Part shown: positions 38,041 to 48,910 of the stretch, in pieces | Position numbering within the stretch: position 1 is the stretch's first letter | How the letters are laid out: each line of letters begins with the position of its first letter | Assembly: GCF_963678635.1 (NCBI RefSeq) | Contig: NC_087064.1 | Span: 73,347,465 to 73,411,464 of the forward strand | Length of the DNA stretch: 64,000 nt | Direction: 5' to 3' | Source: Symsagittifera roscoffensis | Lineage: Eukaryota > Xenacoelomorpha > Acoela > Convolutidae | Made by a program: the position numbers and the translations under genes | Notes under the pieces: model-generated | Database searches by the model: none | What the model saw: the letters and a program-made list of their open reading frames with translations, nothing else | What the model was told of the DNA's origin: nothing

Positions 38041-38151
38041 CCTTCGAGATCTGGATATTACAAGAACAATTATGGCAATTTTAACAACGGACCAGCGAAC
38101 CAAGGGAACAATTGGTACAAACCGAGGGACGATATGGACAAGAGACGCTCT

Positions 38152-38350
38152 TGTGCTAATTGTAGTTCAACTGACCATCATGTGTCAGCATGCCCAGCTT
38201 ACAAACAAGGCATGAAAGCAATAGGCTTTAGCCTCGAGGACGAAGATGCGTCAGAGTTGGACCATGAGGATTTCATGAGAGGAGTAATTGCGAAATTCGG
38301 CCCGAGGTGTTTCTTTTGCAACTTGGAAGGTCATTTTAAATCAGATTGTC
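38152..38350 (+). other. Two CCHC zinc knuckles
   Basis: CANCSSTDHHVSAC and CFFCNLEGHFKSDC both fit C-x2-C-x4-H-x4-C and are about 50 residues apart. They are nucleocapsid RNA-binding knuckles. In copy 1 the matching positions are 7440-7481 and 7595-7638, both intact. Confidence 0.92.
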
Positions 38351-39159
38351 CGCAATTCTGGGATGCAGTGGCAGACATCAAGCATCCAAGGCATGAAGAA
38401 GCTTTGTCAGGAGTGAAAGCAAGCAAGGCTCGACTTTTGAGCGAAGCAGAGGCACGCAGGAAGGACAAACCACAAGAGCTGGCGGCAAAGAAAATGCAAG
38501 CAGTAACAGAAGAAGCACGTGAACCGGAACCAGCAACTGCGGCCGATGACTTCAAGATCGATTATAAGGCAGCCGCAAAGGATGCTCTAAATAGAGTACA
38601 GCAGGAATTGGTGACGAAAGAGATCGAACAAAAAGTGAAACTTGAACTGGAAAATGAAAAGCTTCAGGAGCAACTGAATACCTTCGAGGCAATGGAGTTC
38701 GAGGAGACGAAAACACCAAGCAGTTTAGATATGAAACTTAAAGTGATCTCCGGTAAGAGGTTCGGCATGGCGCCGCAGGGAAAAAAGATACAGTCGATAA
38801 TCTCAGTGGCTGGACAACAGGTAATAAGAAATTTGAGTGAACCATCAGAATTCACTTTAATGCATTTGGACACATATGCAGATTATCTGAGGCAGGTGGA
38901 GCCACGCACTGAGTCGAGAGCTGTGCGAGCACTACTAACGACGGGTGGCCCTCGCATGAAGAAACTTCATGGACGCTACTTGGAGGTCTATGGGCCGTAT
39001 CAAATAATGCTGAACGTGGATGGAATCAGCATCTACACCAGGACTTACATAACAACAGATGATGACCAAATGGGGCAGATCTATTTGGGTGAAGAGGAAC
39101 TCAAAGTCCGCAGGATAGGCCATGACGCCATGATGGAACAAGACGCGGTACATATTGGA

Positions 39160-39515
39160 TATGAAGCAGATGTGACAGCACACCTGCTTGACACCAACGG
39201 AACAAAAATCGGAGTCACAGGGCTTCTGGACACAGGCGCGGTGGTGAGTGTGATGCCGATAAAAGCCTGGGAAAGAATGGGCTTCACGCGGGAAGATCTG
39301 ATTCCTACGAATCTCCGACTAGCCGCTGCAAATCGAGGAGCTATCTACGTAGCCGGAAGAACACCGGTAACGGTCCTTCACATGGGAGGACGGAACCTTT
39401 GGATGAGCTTCCTGGTGGTAGAGAATCTGGATGACGCCGACCAATTCATCTTGGGCAGAGATTTTGTCAGGAACTTTGACGTGATGATTGACTTGAACAA
39501 CGGTCTAATACGGAT
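39160..39515 (+). other. Retroviral-type aspartic protease
   Basis: GLLDTGAVVSVMP with the catalytic Asp in DTG at 39229-39237, and FILGRDFVRNFDVMIDL as the second conserved block. About 270 residues of linker separate it from the knuckles, longer than usual. It would cleave the polyprotein as a dimer. No defect is visible in this copy. Confidence 0.9.
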
Positions 39516-40239
39516 TAGAAACCCGGACCGAAAGTATGTTAAGAGACCAATTAATAGGATAATAACAGACGAGAATAAGGTACCAGTTTTTTTGGATAGA
39601 AAAGTAAAATTACAACCAGGACAAGCTGTAGTAGCGATTTTTAGAATGAGAAATTTAAATTCGTTAAGTGATAGTAAACAGGTTTGCTTAGTACCGAATC
39701 CAAATAGTCAGAGTTCGGTGATTTTAGGCCGGAGCTTCTCGGTAACGCGAAACGGACTGTGTGTCAGTGTGTTGTTGAACACACTGGACACCACGGTTTC
39801 AATCCAGCGTGGAAAGAAGCTTGGTTACGCATTGCCGATGAGGACCGACTATGAAGAGACACAAAACTTGAAGAAATATAGTGTGAAAGACTGTCCTTAT
39901 CATGCCAATAAAGATAAAATTTTAAAGAGGATTGATGAATTAAAATCTATTCGTAAATTGTTTTCAATGAAATCCGAAACGGACGACGGCTTATCAAGCT
40001 GCTCGAATTTTCCGGAACGCCCCTCGTCATATGAATTAGAATCTGACAAACCGGTTTTGCCAGAGATAGAACATTTAAAAGGGAAAATAGGTGAGGGAGA
40101 TTTCGAAAAATTGCGGGACCTCCTAAATCGGAACGCTGATGTATTTTCAAAACATAAGGCGGATATCGGTTGCTGTAATTTCGTCGAACACGAAATCGAA
40201 CTAGAAGAAGGCGCCGTCCCCCATAGGGAAGGCGCAAGG

Positions 40240-40990
40240 CGAATGACGCCACATAAATCGGAAGCGTGCCGAGCGGAAATAGAAATGTTGCTTGAATACG
40301 ACATGATAGAACCCTCGAAATCGCCGTGGGCTTGCGGGGTAGTCATGGCGAAAAAGAAAGGGGGGCAGCTTAGATTTTGATGCGACTTTCGTTACTTGAA
40401 CGCGGTAACGATTAAAGATGCGTACCCGATACCGCGAATAGACGAGAGCCTATCCAAACTTGGTGATGCAAAGTTCTTCACCACATTCTTCACCACATTG
40501 ATCCCCGCGTGCGAATTGGGGTTGTACCAGTGGAAGAGGATGCCCTTCGGCTTGTGCAATGCAACAGCAACTTTTCAAAGGCTGATGGCTCAGGCTTTGA
40601 CAGGAGTGACCAAAAAGTACGGGAATCTCTTGATGTGCTACGTGGATGATGTAGTCATAGCGACACCGACCCTGGAGGATCACATTGATCGGCTCGATGA
40701 GGTCTTCGGATGTATCAAAAGAGCAGGCTTGAAATGCAAACCATCGAAATGTGAAATCCTTAGGGATTCGATCAAGTACCTGGGAAGAATGGTGGACAGG
40801 CATGGTGTGAGGCCAGATCCAGAAGCAGTAGAGGCTGTGCTGACATGGAAAGCTCCTAGAACGGACACACAGCTCATGAGCTTCCTAGGGTTTGCCAATT
40901 ACTACCGTGAATTCATTAAAGGATATGCGGACAAGGTGTATCCAATGCAGAAGCTGATGCGCAACAAAGGGAAAAAGTTCGAATGGAACG
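40240..40990 (+). pseudogene. Reverse transcriptase domain lacking motif A
   Basis: The entry block EIEMLLEYDMIEPSKSPW and the catalytic YVDD (40639-40650) are present. The strand with the first catalytic Asp (TLDLGSAFWQVPL in copy 1, Asp codon 9753-9755) is missing. At 40480-40500 the string TTCACCACATT is duplicated and about 22 residues are gone. A TGA at 40378-40380 breaks the frame upstream. This RT cannot be active. Confidence 0.9.
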
Positions 40991-41039
40991 ATGAGGCACA
41001 GGTTGCATTCGAGAACATAAAGCGGGAACTGTGCGAAGC

Positions 41040-41420
41040 GCCAGTGCTGGGCATGCCTACAGAAAAGGGCATGTATGTTCTCGACACAGACGTATCGGTG
41101 GTGGCCATCTCAGGAATATTGCATCAAGAGCAAGAATGGAACGGAAGAACAGTTCTCCGTCCCATTGCATACGGCAGCAAAGTCTTGAGTGACACAGAGA
41201 TGAAATATGGCGCACCAAAAGCAGAAATGTTTGCAGTAGTCACCTTCGTGGAGAAGTACCGTGCATACTTGGGGAGCGCTCCCTTCAAGTTACGCGTGGA
41301 CAACAGAGCGTTATCCTGGTTGAAGACCTACTCGATGGATCAGAGTTATATTGGTAGGTGGATAGTAAGACTGGATGGCTACCATATGATAATCGAACAT
41401 AGGATGCGTGACAAACACCA
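41040..41420 (+). other. RNase H domain
   Basis: Ty3-type RNase H with VLDTD, AYGSKVLSDTE, E of PKAEMFAVV and D of RVDNRALSWL as the D-E-D set, then HRMRDKHQNADSLSK. One residue of the first block differs from copy 1 (DTDVS against DTDAS). It degrades the RNA strand of the hybrid. Confidence 0.85.
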
Positions 41421-42065
41421 GAATGCTGACAGCCTCAGTAAGAAAACTGAATTCTATGAAAGATTGGAGCAGAAGCAGGCCAATCAGGCGGAAGTAAAGG
41501 AGGGATTCTCGTTTCTGGACAAAGAAACTTATGACGAGCTTCCCTTAACGAGATGGTTGGATAAATCAGGACATCCAATTCCAGGGCACCCTGAGCTACC
41601 TGTAGAGAAAGCAGCCGAGATATAGATCCTGTCCAAGGAGGACCCGGTCCCCTTGGATTTGTTGCTGCGCTCGAACCTGGTCCAGCAAGAACTCTCTCGC
41701 ATGAATATAAACAGCCTCTCATTATTGGATAAAACGGTGCAAGTCACACCACAAGTGATGCGGATACTGGGTGGATTGTTAGAAAGAGAAGTGACCAGAG
41801 ATGACCCCGAGTGGACAGCAGCAGTGGCATCGCTAACAGTCAGTGAGAAGGTGAAGATCATGCCGTCCAGACGACAGCACGAAGAGAACAAGAGGGATTG
41901 TAGGACAATAGTTCAGCAACTAGTATCCTCAATACCCCAAGAGATTTTAACCAGTACTTCTTACGGACCGAAAGAACAGGGGAGCAGCAAGCGAAAGAAA
42001 ACCGTCACCTTTGTAGACCGGGAAAAAGAGGGTGAAGAGGTAGAACAAAATCTGCTGCAAGACTA

Positions 42066-42210
42066 TTTGTCCGGGGAGAAGGATGAGGAGAAAAACCAGC
42101 GATCACAAGATCAACACCCGGGACAAGGAAATTTGTCCGGGGAGTCTGAGATAAACGAGGAAATTCCTGATGAGAAACAGGACCGAGAGAACAAGGTTTT
42201 GTCCGGGGAG
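42066..42210 (+). repeat. Three copies of TTTGTCCGGGGAG inside ORF1
   Basis: Exact TTTGTCCGGGGAG at 42066-42078, 42132-42144 and 42198-42210, 66 bp apart start to start, encoding LSGE each time. A fourth exact copy is at 44685-44697. TGTCCGGGGAG also lies immediately before the 3' LTR (55411-55421). Copy 1 has the same three at 11324, 11390 and 11456. Confidence 0.85.
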
Positions 42211-42949
42211 TTCAGATGGATGCGAAGAAAGCACAGACATGATCTGGAGGAGCGTGCAGTCTCCAGCACAACCTCTTCGACAGATGATGAATCCCGAAAC
42301 TCAGGAATGGACACCTATTCAGACAGGAACTCGAGTTCGGGATCCGAGCTGTCAGAACTGGCGATACACACGCTACTAGTGGAAACTCGGGCGAGAGACC
42401 TGGACAGAGAGGTGTACCAGGATCCTGACAGTGATCGCTACCTAATACCAAGCGAAAGAGTCTTTGACAACGCAGCGGATGACTTAGAAACGATAGCGGT
42501 ATCGAAACGTTCGATGAGCTTATTGCCACAGAAAGAGGCAGTCAGGACTGATCTTCAACCGTTTCAGCAAGAAACACAACCGTTGGCGAAGATTTGGTGC
42601 GTTAAGATGGAAGAAGACACACATCAGCCCAACGAGCTGAATAATCAGATGAGGGTCATGAAGACGTACTTGAAGGCGAGATACAGACTCTCGGACCTTC
42701 TAAGGGCGCAGAGAAATGATCGCATGACAAGCAACCTAAAAAGGTGGATAGAAAACGGTGCACCTGACAAAGGTGACCTAGAAGAAGACAGCTATAGGAT
42801 CCTGAGACAATACTTCATGCAGAAGGAGGGGAGATTATATCTGAACAAGGACGGGATCGTGGCTTGCAGGAGAAGAGAAGAAGACAAGGTCTTATACAAA
42901 TATAACGCGATAGTGTTGCCGCAACTCTATCAGACAGAACTATTATTCA

Positions 42950-43460
42950 GGTCGCATGATCAGATGGGCCATCAAGGGATCGACAAAGTGTATCAGAGGA
43001 TCCTGAAGCGCTTTGAGTGGCCTGGAATGAAAAAGGCATGTGAGAAATGGGTAACAGCCTGCCTGTCATGCCAACAGGTCAAGGATCCAAGGAAGTTGCG
43101 ATTTCCTTTACAGTCGATTGAGTCGTCTGAATTCAACGAGGTGGTGCAGATAGATCACCAGAAGATATGCATGACAGACAGCGGTTACAACCAAGTCTTG
43201 GTCATGATAGATCACTTCACGAAGTATACAGAGGCCGTGCCCTGCAAAACTGCCTCGGCGGAAGAGACATGCGACCACCTGATCAATACGTGGATAGCAA
43301 GACATGGTTGTCCAATGACGTTTCAATCGGACAATGGAACGGCTTTCGTAGGCGAGCTTACGAAAGAGCTTATGAGACGGTCACAAGTCGCTCAGGCTCA
43401 CTCCACGACATACCATCCTCAGACGAATGGTTTAGTGGAAAGACAGAATAGGACGTTAGT
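42950..43460 (+). other. Integrase: H2C2 zinc domain and DD35E core
   Basis: The N-terminal zinc domain has HDQMGH and CLSC (42955-43077). Catalytic residues are Asp 43153-43155 (QIDHQ), Asp 43330-43332 (SDNGT) and Glu 43438-43440 (VERQN). The last two are separated by 35 residues, exactly the DD35E spacing. It inserts the cDNA. The flanks indicate 3-bp target duplications for this family, shorter than usual for Ty3/gypsy. The core is intact in this copy and lost in copy 1. Confidence 0.93.
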
Positions 43461-43834
43461 GTCGATGCTGAGAGTATATTGTTCCAGGTACATGACCGAT
43501 TGGGACAGATACCTTCCGCAGGTGATGGGAGCTTATAATAGCACGCAACACTCCACCACTGGAGTCAGTCCACACATGATGCTAACTGGACACGAAAAGT
43601 CTTTACCCTTAACCTTCTTCTACCCAGAATATGAGGGAAAGAAAACGTCCCCACAGGTCTACGTGAGGGATGTGATCAGACGCCAACAGGAGTTGAACGA
43701 CTTGTGTAGACGAAACACTCAGCAGGCACAGGCAAGGCAGAGGAAAAGATTCGACAGAAAGCAGCTGGTGCAAAGGCTTACTCGGTGGGAGACTACGTAT
43801 GGGTATTTCAGAACGTTATACCACCGAAAGGAAC

Positions 43835-43960
43835 AAAGAAGCTTCTAAAAAAGTGGAGGGGACCCTTCATGATTACGGAGGTGCACCAGGAGGGATGCTT
43901 TTACAGACTGAGTACTGGCCGGGCCGCCCACTACGAGAACATCAAGCCACACAATCCATC
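43835..43960 (+). other. GPY/F module of integrase C-terminus
   Basis: KKWRGPFMITEVHQ followed by FYRLSTG and ENIKPHN, the usual GPY/F module at the end of Ty3/gypsy integrases. The reading needs a frame change near 43765, where this copy has lost one base relative to copy 1. Confidence 0.8.
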
Positions 43961-44822
43961 GACAGAAGACTGGTGTATACCTGCAGACATGGAAGAAGGG
44001 GATTATTTAATGATGGATCCTGCTTGTGAGGTCAATGAAAAGGGCACCAGGGAGAAGAACGATGGAAACGAGGTCGTAGAGGAAGGTACGGATACACCAT
44101 TGGACCTGGATCCAAACGAACAGATCGAAGCGGAAGATGAAACCTTACCCTACGCAGAAGAGGATTGGCGGGATCCCGAACAGACAGAGGTTCCCAAGAA
44201 CTTGGAACCAGATCTTCCGTTCACGATTCAGACTCGTCAGAAGGACGGGACGAGACAAAGAAAGAAATACAAACCTTACGGTGACGACTTTGTAGTGGAT
44301 AGGATAGATCTAAAGAAAATAGTGGAGGAAGTAGTGGGTTTAGAGGAAATAACCGTGTCACAAGACATTGACATAGTCGATGATCACAACGATGAGTGGG
44401 TTGATGACTGGTCGAAACCCGAAGTAAAATTCGACGATGAGCAACAGCAGTCAAATGAACAAGACCTGACGAACCTGCGCGTCTTAGAGTGGCTGAACGA
44501 AATGACATCAGACCCTAAAGAGACCAACGTTACGATACAATACGTAGATCGTGAACGCGCGAAATACATTAAGACCGAACGAGATGATCCTTCCTGGGCT
44601 GCCCAGGAAGGACGACTACTCATTCCAGCTTCTAATCTTGACTTAATACCCGGTATGCGATCGACGGGGACGCCGATGGATATTTTTGTCCGGGGAGTGG
44701 GGGTAGGACTTACCCACACTGAAAACTTGATAATAAAAAAATTTAGAATAGCAAGAGAAACAGGAGACTTAGAAGCAGAAACAGGTGAAGAACCTAAGAA
44801 ACCTGACATAGGCAGGGTAGTT
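43961..44822 (+). other. Acidic linker between integrase and macro-like domain
   Basis: About 285 residues very rich in D and E, with DDFVVDRIDLKK and DDPSWAAQEGRLLIPAS blocks that are well kept in copy 1 (13165-13860). No known domain is recognised. It includes the fourth TTTGTCCGGGGAG (44685-44697). Confidence 0.6.
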
Positions 44823-45309
44823 GAGTCATATTTTAATTTACCAAATGAATATTCTAGTAACATAATACTAACAGACAGTGATTTCATACTCACAAACAGA
44901 ACATGTGCGATAGCAATCACCGCAGACATGAGTTTTAGGACAGCGCTAGCGGCAGATTTTAAGAGGGAATATAAAAACGTGGAATTCCTTTGGAAGCAAA
45001 GACCAGGGATAGGGGGGCGTAGCAGCCTTACCTCCGGCGGTGTCGCAGATACCGGGAAAGTACTTGTGCTTCTTGGTAACGAGGGCGACGGAGAAGCAGC
45101 ACGTGGACCCAGAAAACCTAGTCTTGTCTTTGACGAGGCTGAGGGACTTCCTTGTGGAAATGGACGTGAAGGAGCTTTCGCTTCCAGTGTACGATCCAAA
45201 TAGAGGAAGACTGCATCCTCGGGAATTGTACGCGCTTGTACACGTGATATTCTCTGATACGAACATACAAGTATATATACATAAGAAATATTATTTAAGT
45301 ATAGGCTGA
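44823..45309 (+). other. Macro domain resembling TARG1/OARD1 at the C-terminus of ORF1
   Basis: About 160 residues. Blocks resemble the TARG1 branch of macro domains: SFRTALAADFKREYK (where the family has a GAGIAVLF-like helix), GVAALP, GKYLCFLVTRATEK (family: YYLITKK), PENLVLSLTRLRDFLVEM, ELSLPVYDPNRGRLHPREL (family: LSMPRIGCGLDRLQW) and a C-terminal VIFSDTNIQVYIH. TARG1 proteins bind ADP-ribose and remove it from proteins and nucleic acids. The glycine-rich loops and the lysine/aspartate used for hydrolysis do not appear conserved, so it may bind without hydrolysing. One extra G near 45015 shifts the frame. Copy 1 (13975-14462) carries the same domain with a different break. Confidence 0.62.
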
Positions 45310-45673
45310 GTGATGTGCGAAAGAGTGTTAGGCCAAAGACCAAGTTGCATGTAATATGTGATATGTGTGTTATGTTATGTTATGTTATGTGTTAGGTTAT
45401 TAAGATCATGGGTGAGTAAGCGTTAGTGACCATGAACAATTAAATGACGATCTTGGGAATAGATCCAAAGTTTGATTTTAATTGATTTTAATAAATTTTA
45501 GGATAAATATCTTTTTATCTGAACTGTTTTAAGCAAATTTTAACGATATATGTTAAGGTGAAACTGACAAGTGTGACAGTCGTGATTCCTTTTCTAGATC
45601 CTGATTGATCATTTAATTGCTCACTTGAGTCAAAACTTGAAATCGAAATCAAATCAAACTTGGAAAGAACAGT
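45310..45673 (+). other. ORF1-ORF2 gap, copy 2
   Basis: 364 bp, closed in all frames. Contains a TGTTATGTTATG short repeat (about 45368-45402) and CCTTTTCTAG ending at 45597, 76 bp before the ORF2 ATG, conserved with copy 1. With this gap ORF2 is unlikely to be reached by frameshift or readthrough. A spliced or separately started RNA is more likely. Confidence 0.6.
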
Positions 45674-46879
45674 ATGGACAATTTCAACCTGGATGAATTG
45701 ATGGACCTGGCAGAGGCATATGTGGGACCGATGGTAGATGCGATCTATCGTCGGCTGATCGAACGAGACTTCGCTCTGGAGGACCCAGAGGTGGTCATGT
45801 TGCTGACCGCCTTGATCAACATCTTGGGGCACGACAACCGTGGGGACCGCCCCACGGAAGTCCTGTTGATGGCAGCATATGGAGAAAGAGGAGTACTAGA
45901 CCGCCCGAACATGAGAGTGATGAGGTGGAGAAACGGGGCTCTCTCAGGGAGTGACTTGGCGAATGAGCCTGGGTTGGGAAGTTCTAGGACTTACCAACCA
46001 GGTGAGATGCCAATGCCCTCTAAGCCTAAACCTGGGCTGACGAGAATGCATCGGGAGATGAACAGCGAGGCGACCTCGTCTGGTTCACCACTGAGAGCAG
46101 CTGTGCCACCAAAAGGGGCGAAAGTAACACAGAAGGTTCAGACGAACCAAACCATACAAGATCTGCACGAGATGAACGATCAACTGAGGAGTACGAAGAA
46201 GGAGTTAGACGATATGACGAAGACCATGCTGGCGATGGAGGAAGACCGGGACATGTGGAGAAAGTTGTTTGAAGACTGCAACAAAAAACAGGGTCAAGAG
46301 ATCGAACGCTTAAGGCAGGAATACAAAGAGCGATCGGAACAGGCGGCGTTGACGACGTCTATTGAGAAAGTGATACCTGCAAGGGATATTCCTCGTGGGC
46401 AGTCCCCGATGGAGCTCTTGACACCTCGAGAAATGAGTCAAACAACGGAGACACGGCTTCCAGCAGAGACGAACCGAGTAACAATCCCGGATCCTAGTGA
46501 CACCTTGGGTGATCCCGTCGTAGAACAGACAGTGAGAAAACTGATAGAGACAGCTGGACGATTGGTCGCTAACAAGAATGCACCAGGTTCCGGGGTGACT
46601 GCACCCTATGGAACGATTGACGATACGGGCAGAGTACAACTCTCCCAGACAGTAATCAGACAAGGGATGAGTAACGTGACACCACTCATGGGGAACTCGA
46701 GAATCCCAGAGAGGAAAGTAAGGAAGATGCCAGCGAAGAAAGTGTCTCGTGTAATAGACGTGCAGAAGAATAATCAATTGAAGTATAATTTCACGGGAGT
46801 TCCGGAGACAGATCCGAGGGCCTGCTTCAATCGAGCTACCTGGAGCCCGGCTGTGAACCTGCAGCAACCACCACTCGGG

Positions 46880-47362
46880 ACATCTCACCTGATATTGGGA
46901 GACAGCTTAGTCAGAGTGCTGTCGAATTTGAGGACCTCATGGGTCACCACGGTGATGGCCTTTGGAGGCGCGACGATTGCCCAATTATATCGCATGGTGG
47001 AGCTGATGAATCCAGGGAAGATACCCAATGTGATGATCTTAGTTGGGACGAATGATATCTCCAGAGGATCAGATGAGCAGGAAGCACTGTGGGAATCAAT
47101 GATGGTGTGTTTGTTCACTACTCTCTGGCAGAAGTTCAGTTGCGCGGTACTGACCGTTTGCACGGTGCCAATGAACGCAAGAAGCCTGACAGCATCAGGA
47201 AGAAGGCACAACGAGGGAGTCATGAGATGGAACAACATCTTGAGAAACCTAGCAAATCGAAATGCCGGAAGAATGATCCTCATGGACATTGAACATGAAT
47301 TGAGAGCCATGGATCAAGCCAGACTGACCACAGATGGCATCCACTTCGACAGTGTCGAAGGA
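46880..47362 (+). other. SGNH hydrolase domain in ORF2
   Basis: HLILGDSLVRVLSN (Ser nucleophile in GDS, 46898-46906), a Gly in FGGATI, VGTNDISRG (block III Asn, near 47042-47068) and TTDGIHFDS (Asp-x-x-His near 47328-47351). All four SGNH positions are present in both copies. The family hydrolyses ester bonds, and the substrate here is unknown. The same fold occurs in the LINE at 26636-27241, with a GDSQLKNL start and an IGANDLF block. Confidence 0.8.
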
Positions 47363-48259
47363 CAAGCTTGGTTGAATTGAGTCTTCCAAGAACGGTTGGA
47401 TGAGCTGGAAGCAGAACTCTTTGACACAGGAGTGCTGAAGGAAGAGGGAACGGTGAGTGATACGGTGATCACCACCTTTGTGCCTCCTAACCTGGAAACA
47501 CGATTGGGTACGGTCCCAGCCGTCACAAATTACCGGCAACAAAGCTCCAGTGAACCAGGTCGAAGAACAGACGTACAGGATCGGTTGGGAGAAGCACCGA
47601 TGAGGAGGACAATTCATCCTAGGAGAAGGATAGGACCTGTCAACCAACCAATCGAAGAAGTAGCAGGCACATCTAGATCGGACACTAGATCGGAGACGAC
47701 GAGTACCAGTCGAGAGGAGAGACCGAGCAGAGGCTCATTGATGTGGTCGCGATCCATACCGTCTCCTTGGCATATATACAAAGACGAACTAATGAAGCTG
47801 GACCTACAGAGAGTGAGCTTCATCGAAGATGCAAGGAGGATGCTGAATGGAGCGACGCTATCCGTCAGCAGATTGTACTCGATAACCGGCGTAGACTGGT
47901 TGATAGCCGCTAGCATAAATTTCAGCTCCACGACGGCCTTGAGATTTGCCGACTTGGAGGGACTGCCCTCCAACAACACAATAGGACCTGTGAATGCAAG
48001 ACCGTTGCAAGATGTGAGATTGAACCATGATGAGAGGAATCGTGAAGAAAGGCCAGGAAGATTCCTGACGGCGAGAGCGCCGATTGGACAACACGTGAAG
48101 ATATTTAGGCAATTGACGACACCACCTGGTCATGTGAAGGAGAGAGTGTACCCAAAACTAGTGAACCAAGATGGTGATGCCCAGAGATATGGCGGATTGA
48201 CAGCGATAAAGAAAGATGAGACCATCTTCGCCGCCTACGACAAAGCAGAGATGAGAAAG

Positions 48260-48910
48260 GCCAAAATCATGGTAGTAGCGAATTCAAAGTTCGTGTACAC
48301 CTCTAAGTCTTTGTTTTGGCCGGACGTCATAATGCTGGCCGCAGTTGACCTAGACCTATTGCAATCAGTGTCATTGGCTATAGGGGTACAAAGGCAGACA
48401 GAAATGAACCCGATAACGATTGTGTTTGCTGGCATCAATGACCATCTACACAGTAGAGGTTTTCTGAGCAGGCTCAGAGATCCTGCAACAGCAGAAAACG
48501 CAGTATGGCCAGCGATAAAAGACATCCTGGAGTCAATGGGTGAAGTGGTAGACGCGACAAAGGAGGGATCATTCAATAAAGTGACGTTGAGAGTAGTATT
48601 CGCGTTGTCTCCGGGATATGCACATCTCCCGGATGGACTGAAATTTGTGTATGCAATGGTAGCCTTACTTTCGGAGGGAAAATATGATGTGATCATATCA
48701 GCCCCGAATCGCATGATAGAAATGGAGAACCTGAGGCCACTTAAGGCTGAACTGCCTGCAGTATGGTCAGATATCTCAAACGCGATGAGAGGGTTCAAGG
48801 ACCACGCGCTACACATGTTGGTGTTGGACGAAGTGCTGGGGATGGAACTGTCCAACTTCAGTCGGCAACTCAAACTGAAACCAGGAATAGATGACGACCA
48901 TCGAGTGATC
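48260..48910 (+). other. Second SGNH-like region in ORF2
   Basis: WPDVIMLAAVDLDLL, TIVFAGINDHLHSRG (48421-48457), VVFALSPGYAHLPDGL, VIISAPNRMIEM and LHMLVLDEVLGMELSNF. The strand-G-x-N/K-D pattern recalls block III of SGNH proteins, but there is no clear GDS nucleophile, and copy 1 has GIKDHLH in place of GINDHLH. It may be a duplicated, inactive domain, or something else. It is among the better conserved parts of ORF2. Confidence 0.4.

Larger units (their letters stand above)
35752..45309 (+). pseudogene. ORF1 polyprotein (gag-pol plus macro-like domain), copy 2, broken
   Basis: Starts MSLDKSRIPKRG at ATG 35752 and ends at TGA 45307-45309, about 3,190 codons when intact. Domain order: Gag with coiled coil, capsid, two CCHC knuckles, long linker, protease, RT, RNase H, integrase, GPY/F, acidic linker, macro-like domain. 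Gag and Pol share one frame with no programmed shift. Lesions judged against copy 1: TAA 36202-36204 (Ser codon in copy 1), TGA 40378-40380 (TGT in copy 1), RT deletion near 40490, TAG 41623-41625 (a Glu codon in copy 1), a lost base near 43765 and an extra G near 45015. The protein would provide structural, protease, RT and integrase functions of the particle. The unusual parts are the C-terminal macro-like domain and the length. Confidence 0.92.

Noticed and set aside
40378-40380. TGA between protease and RT as a programmed gag-pol readthrough stop
   Set aside because: Copy 1 has TGT at the same codon, the stop lies inside the conserved RT entry block, and the context is not a known leaky one. 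It is a point mutation.
44384-45343. Minus-strand open frame of 319 codons
   Set aside because: Antisense to the acidic linker and macro-like region. It is open because the sense strand is rich in codons whose complements are not stops. There is no domain and no conservation of its frame in copy 1.
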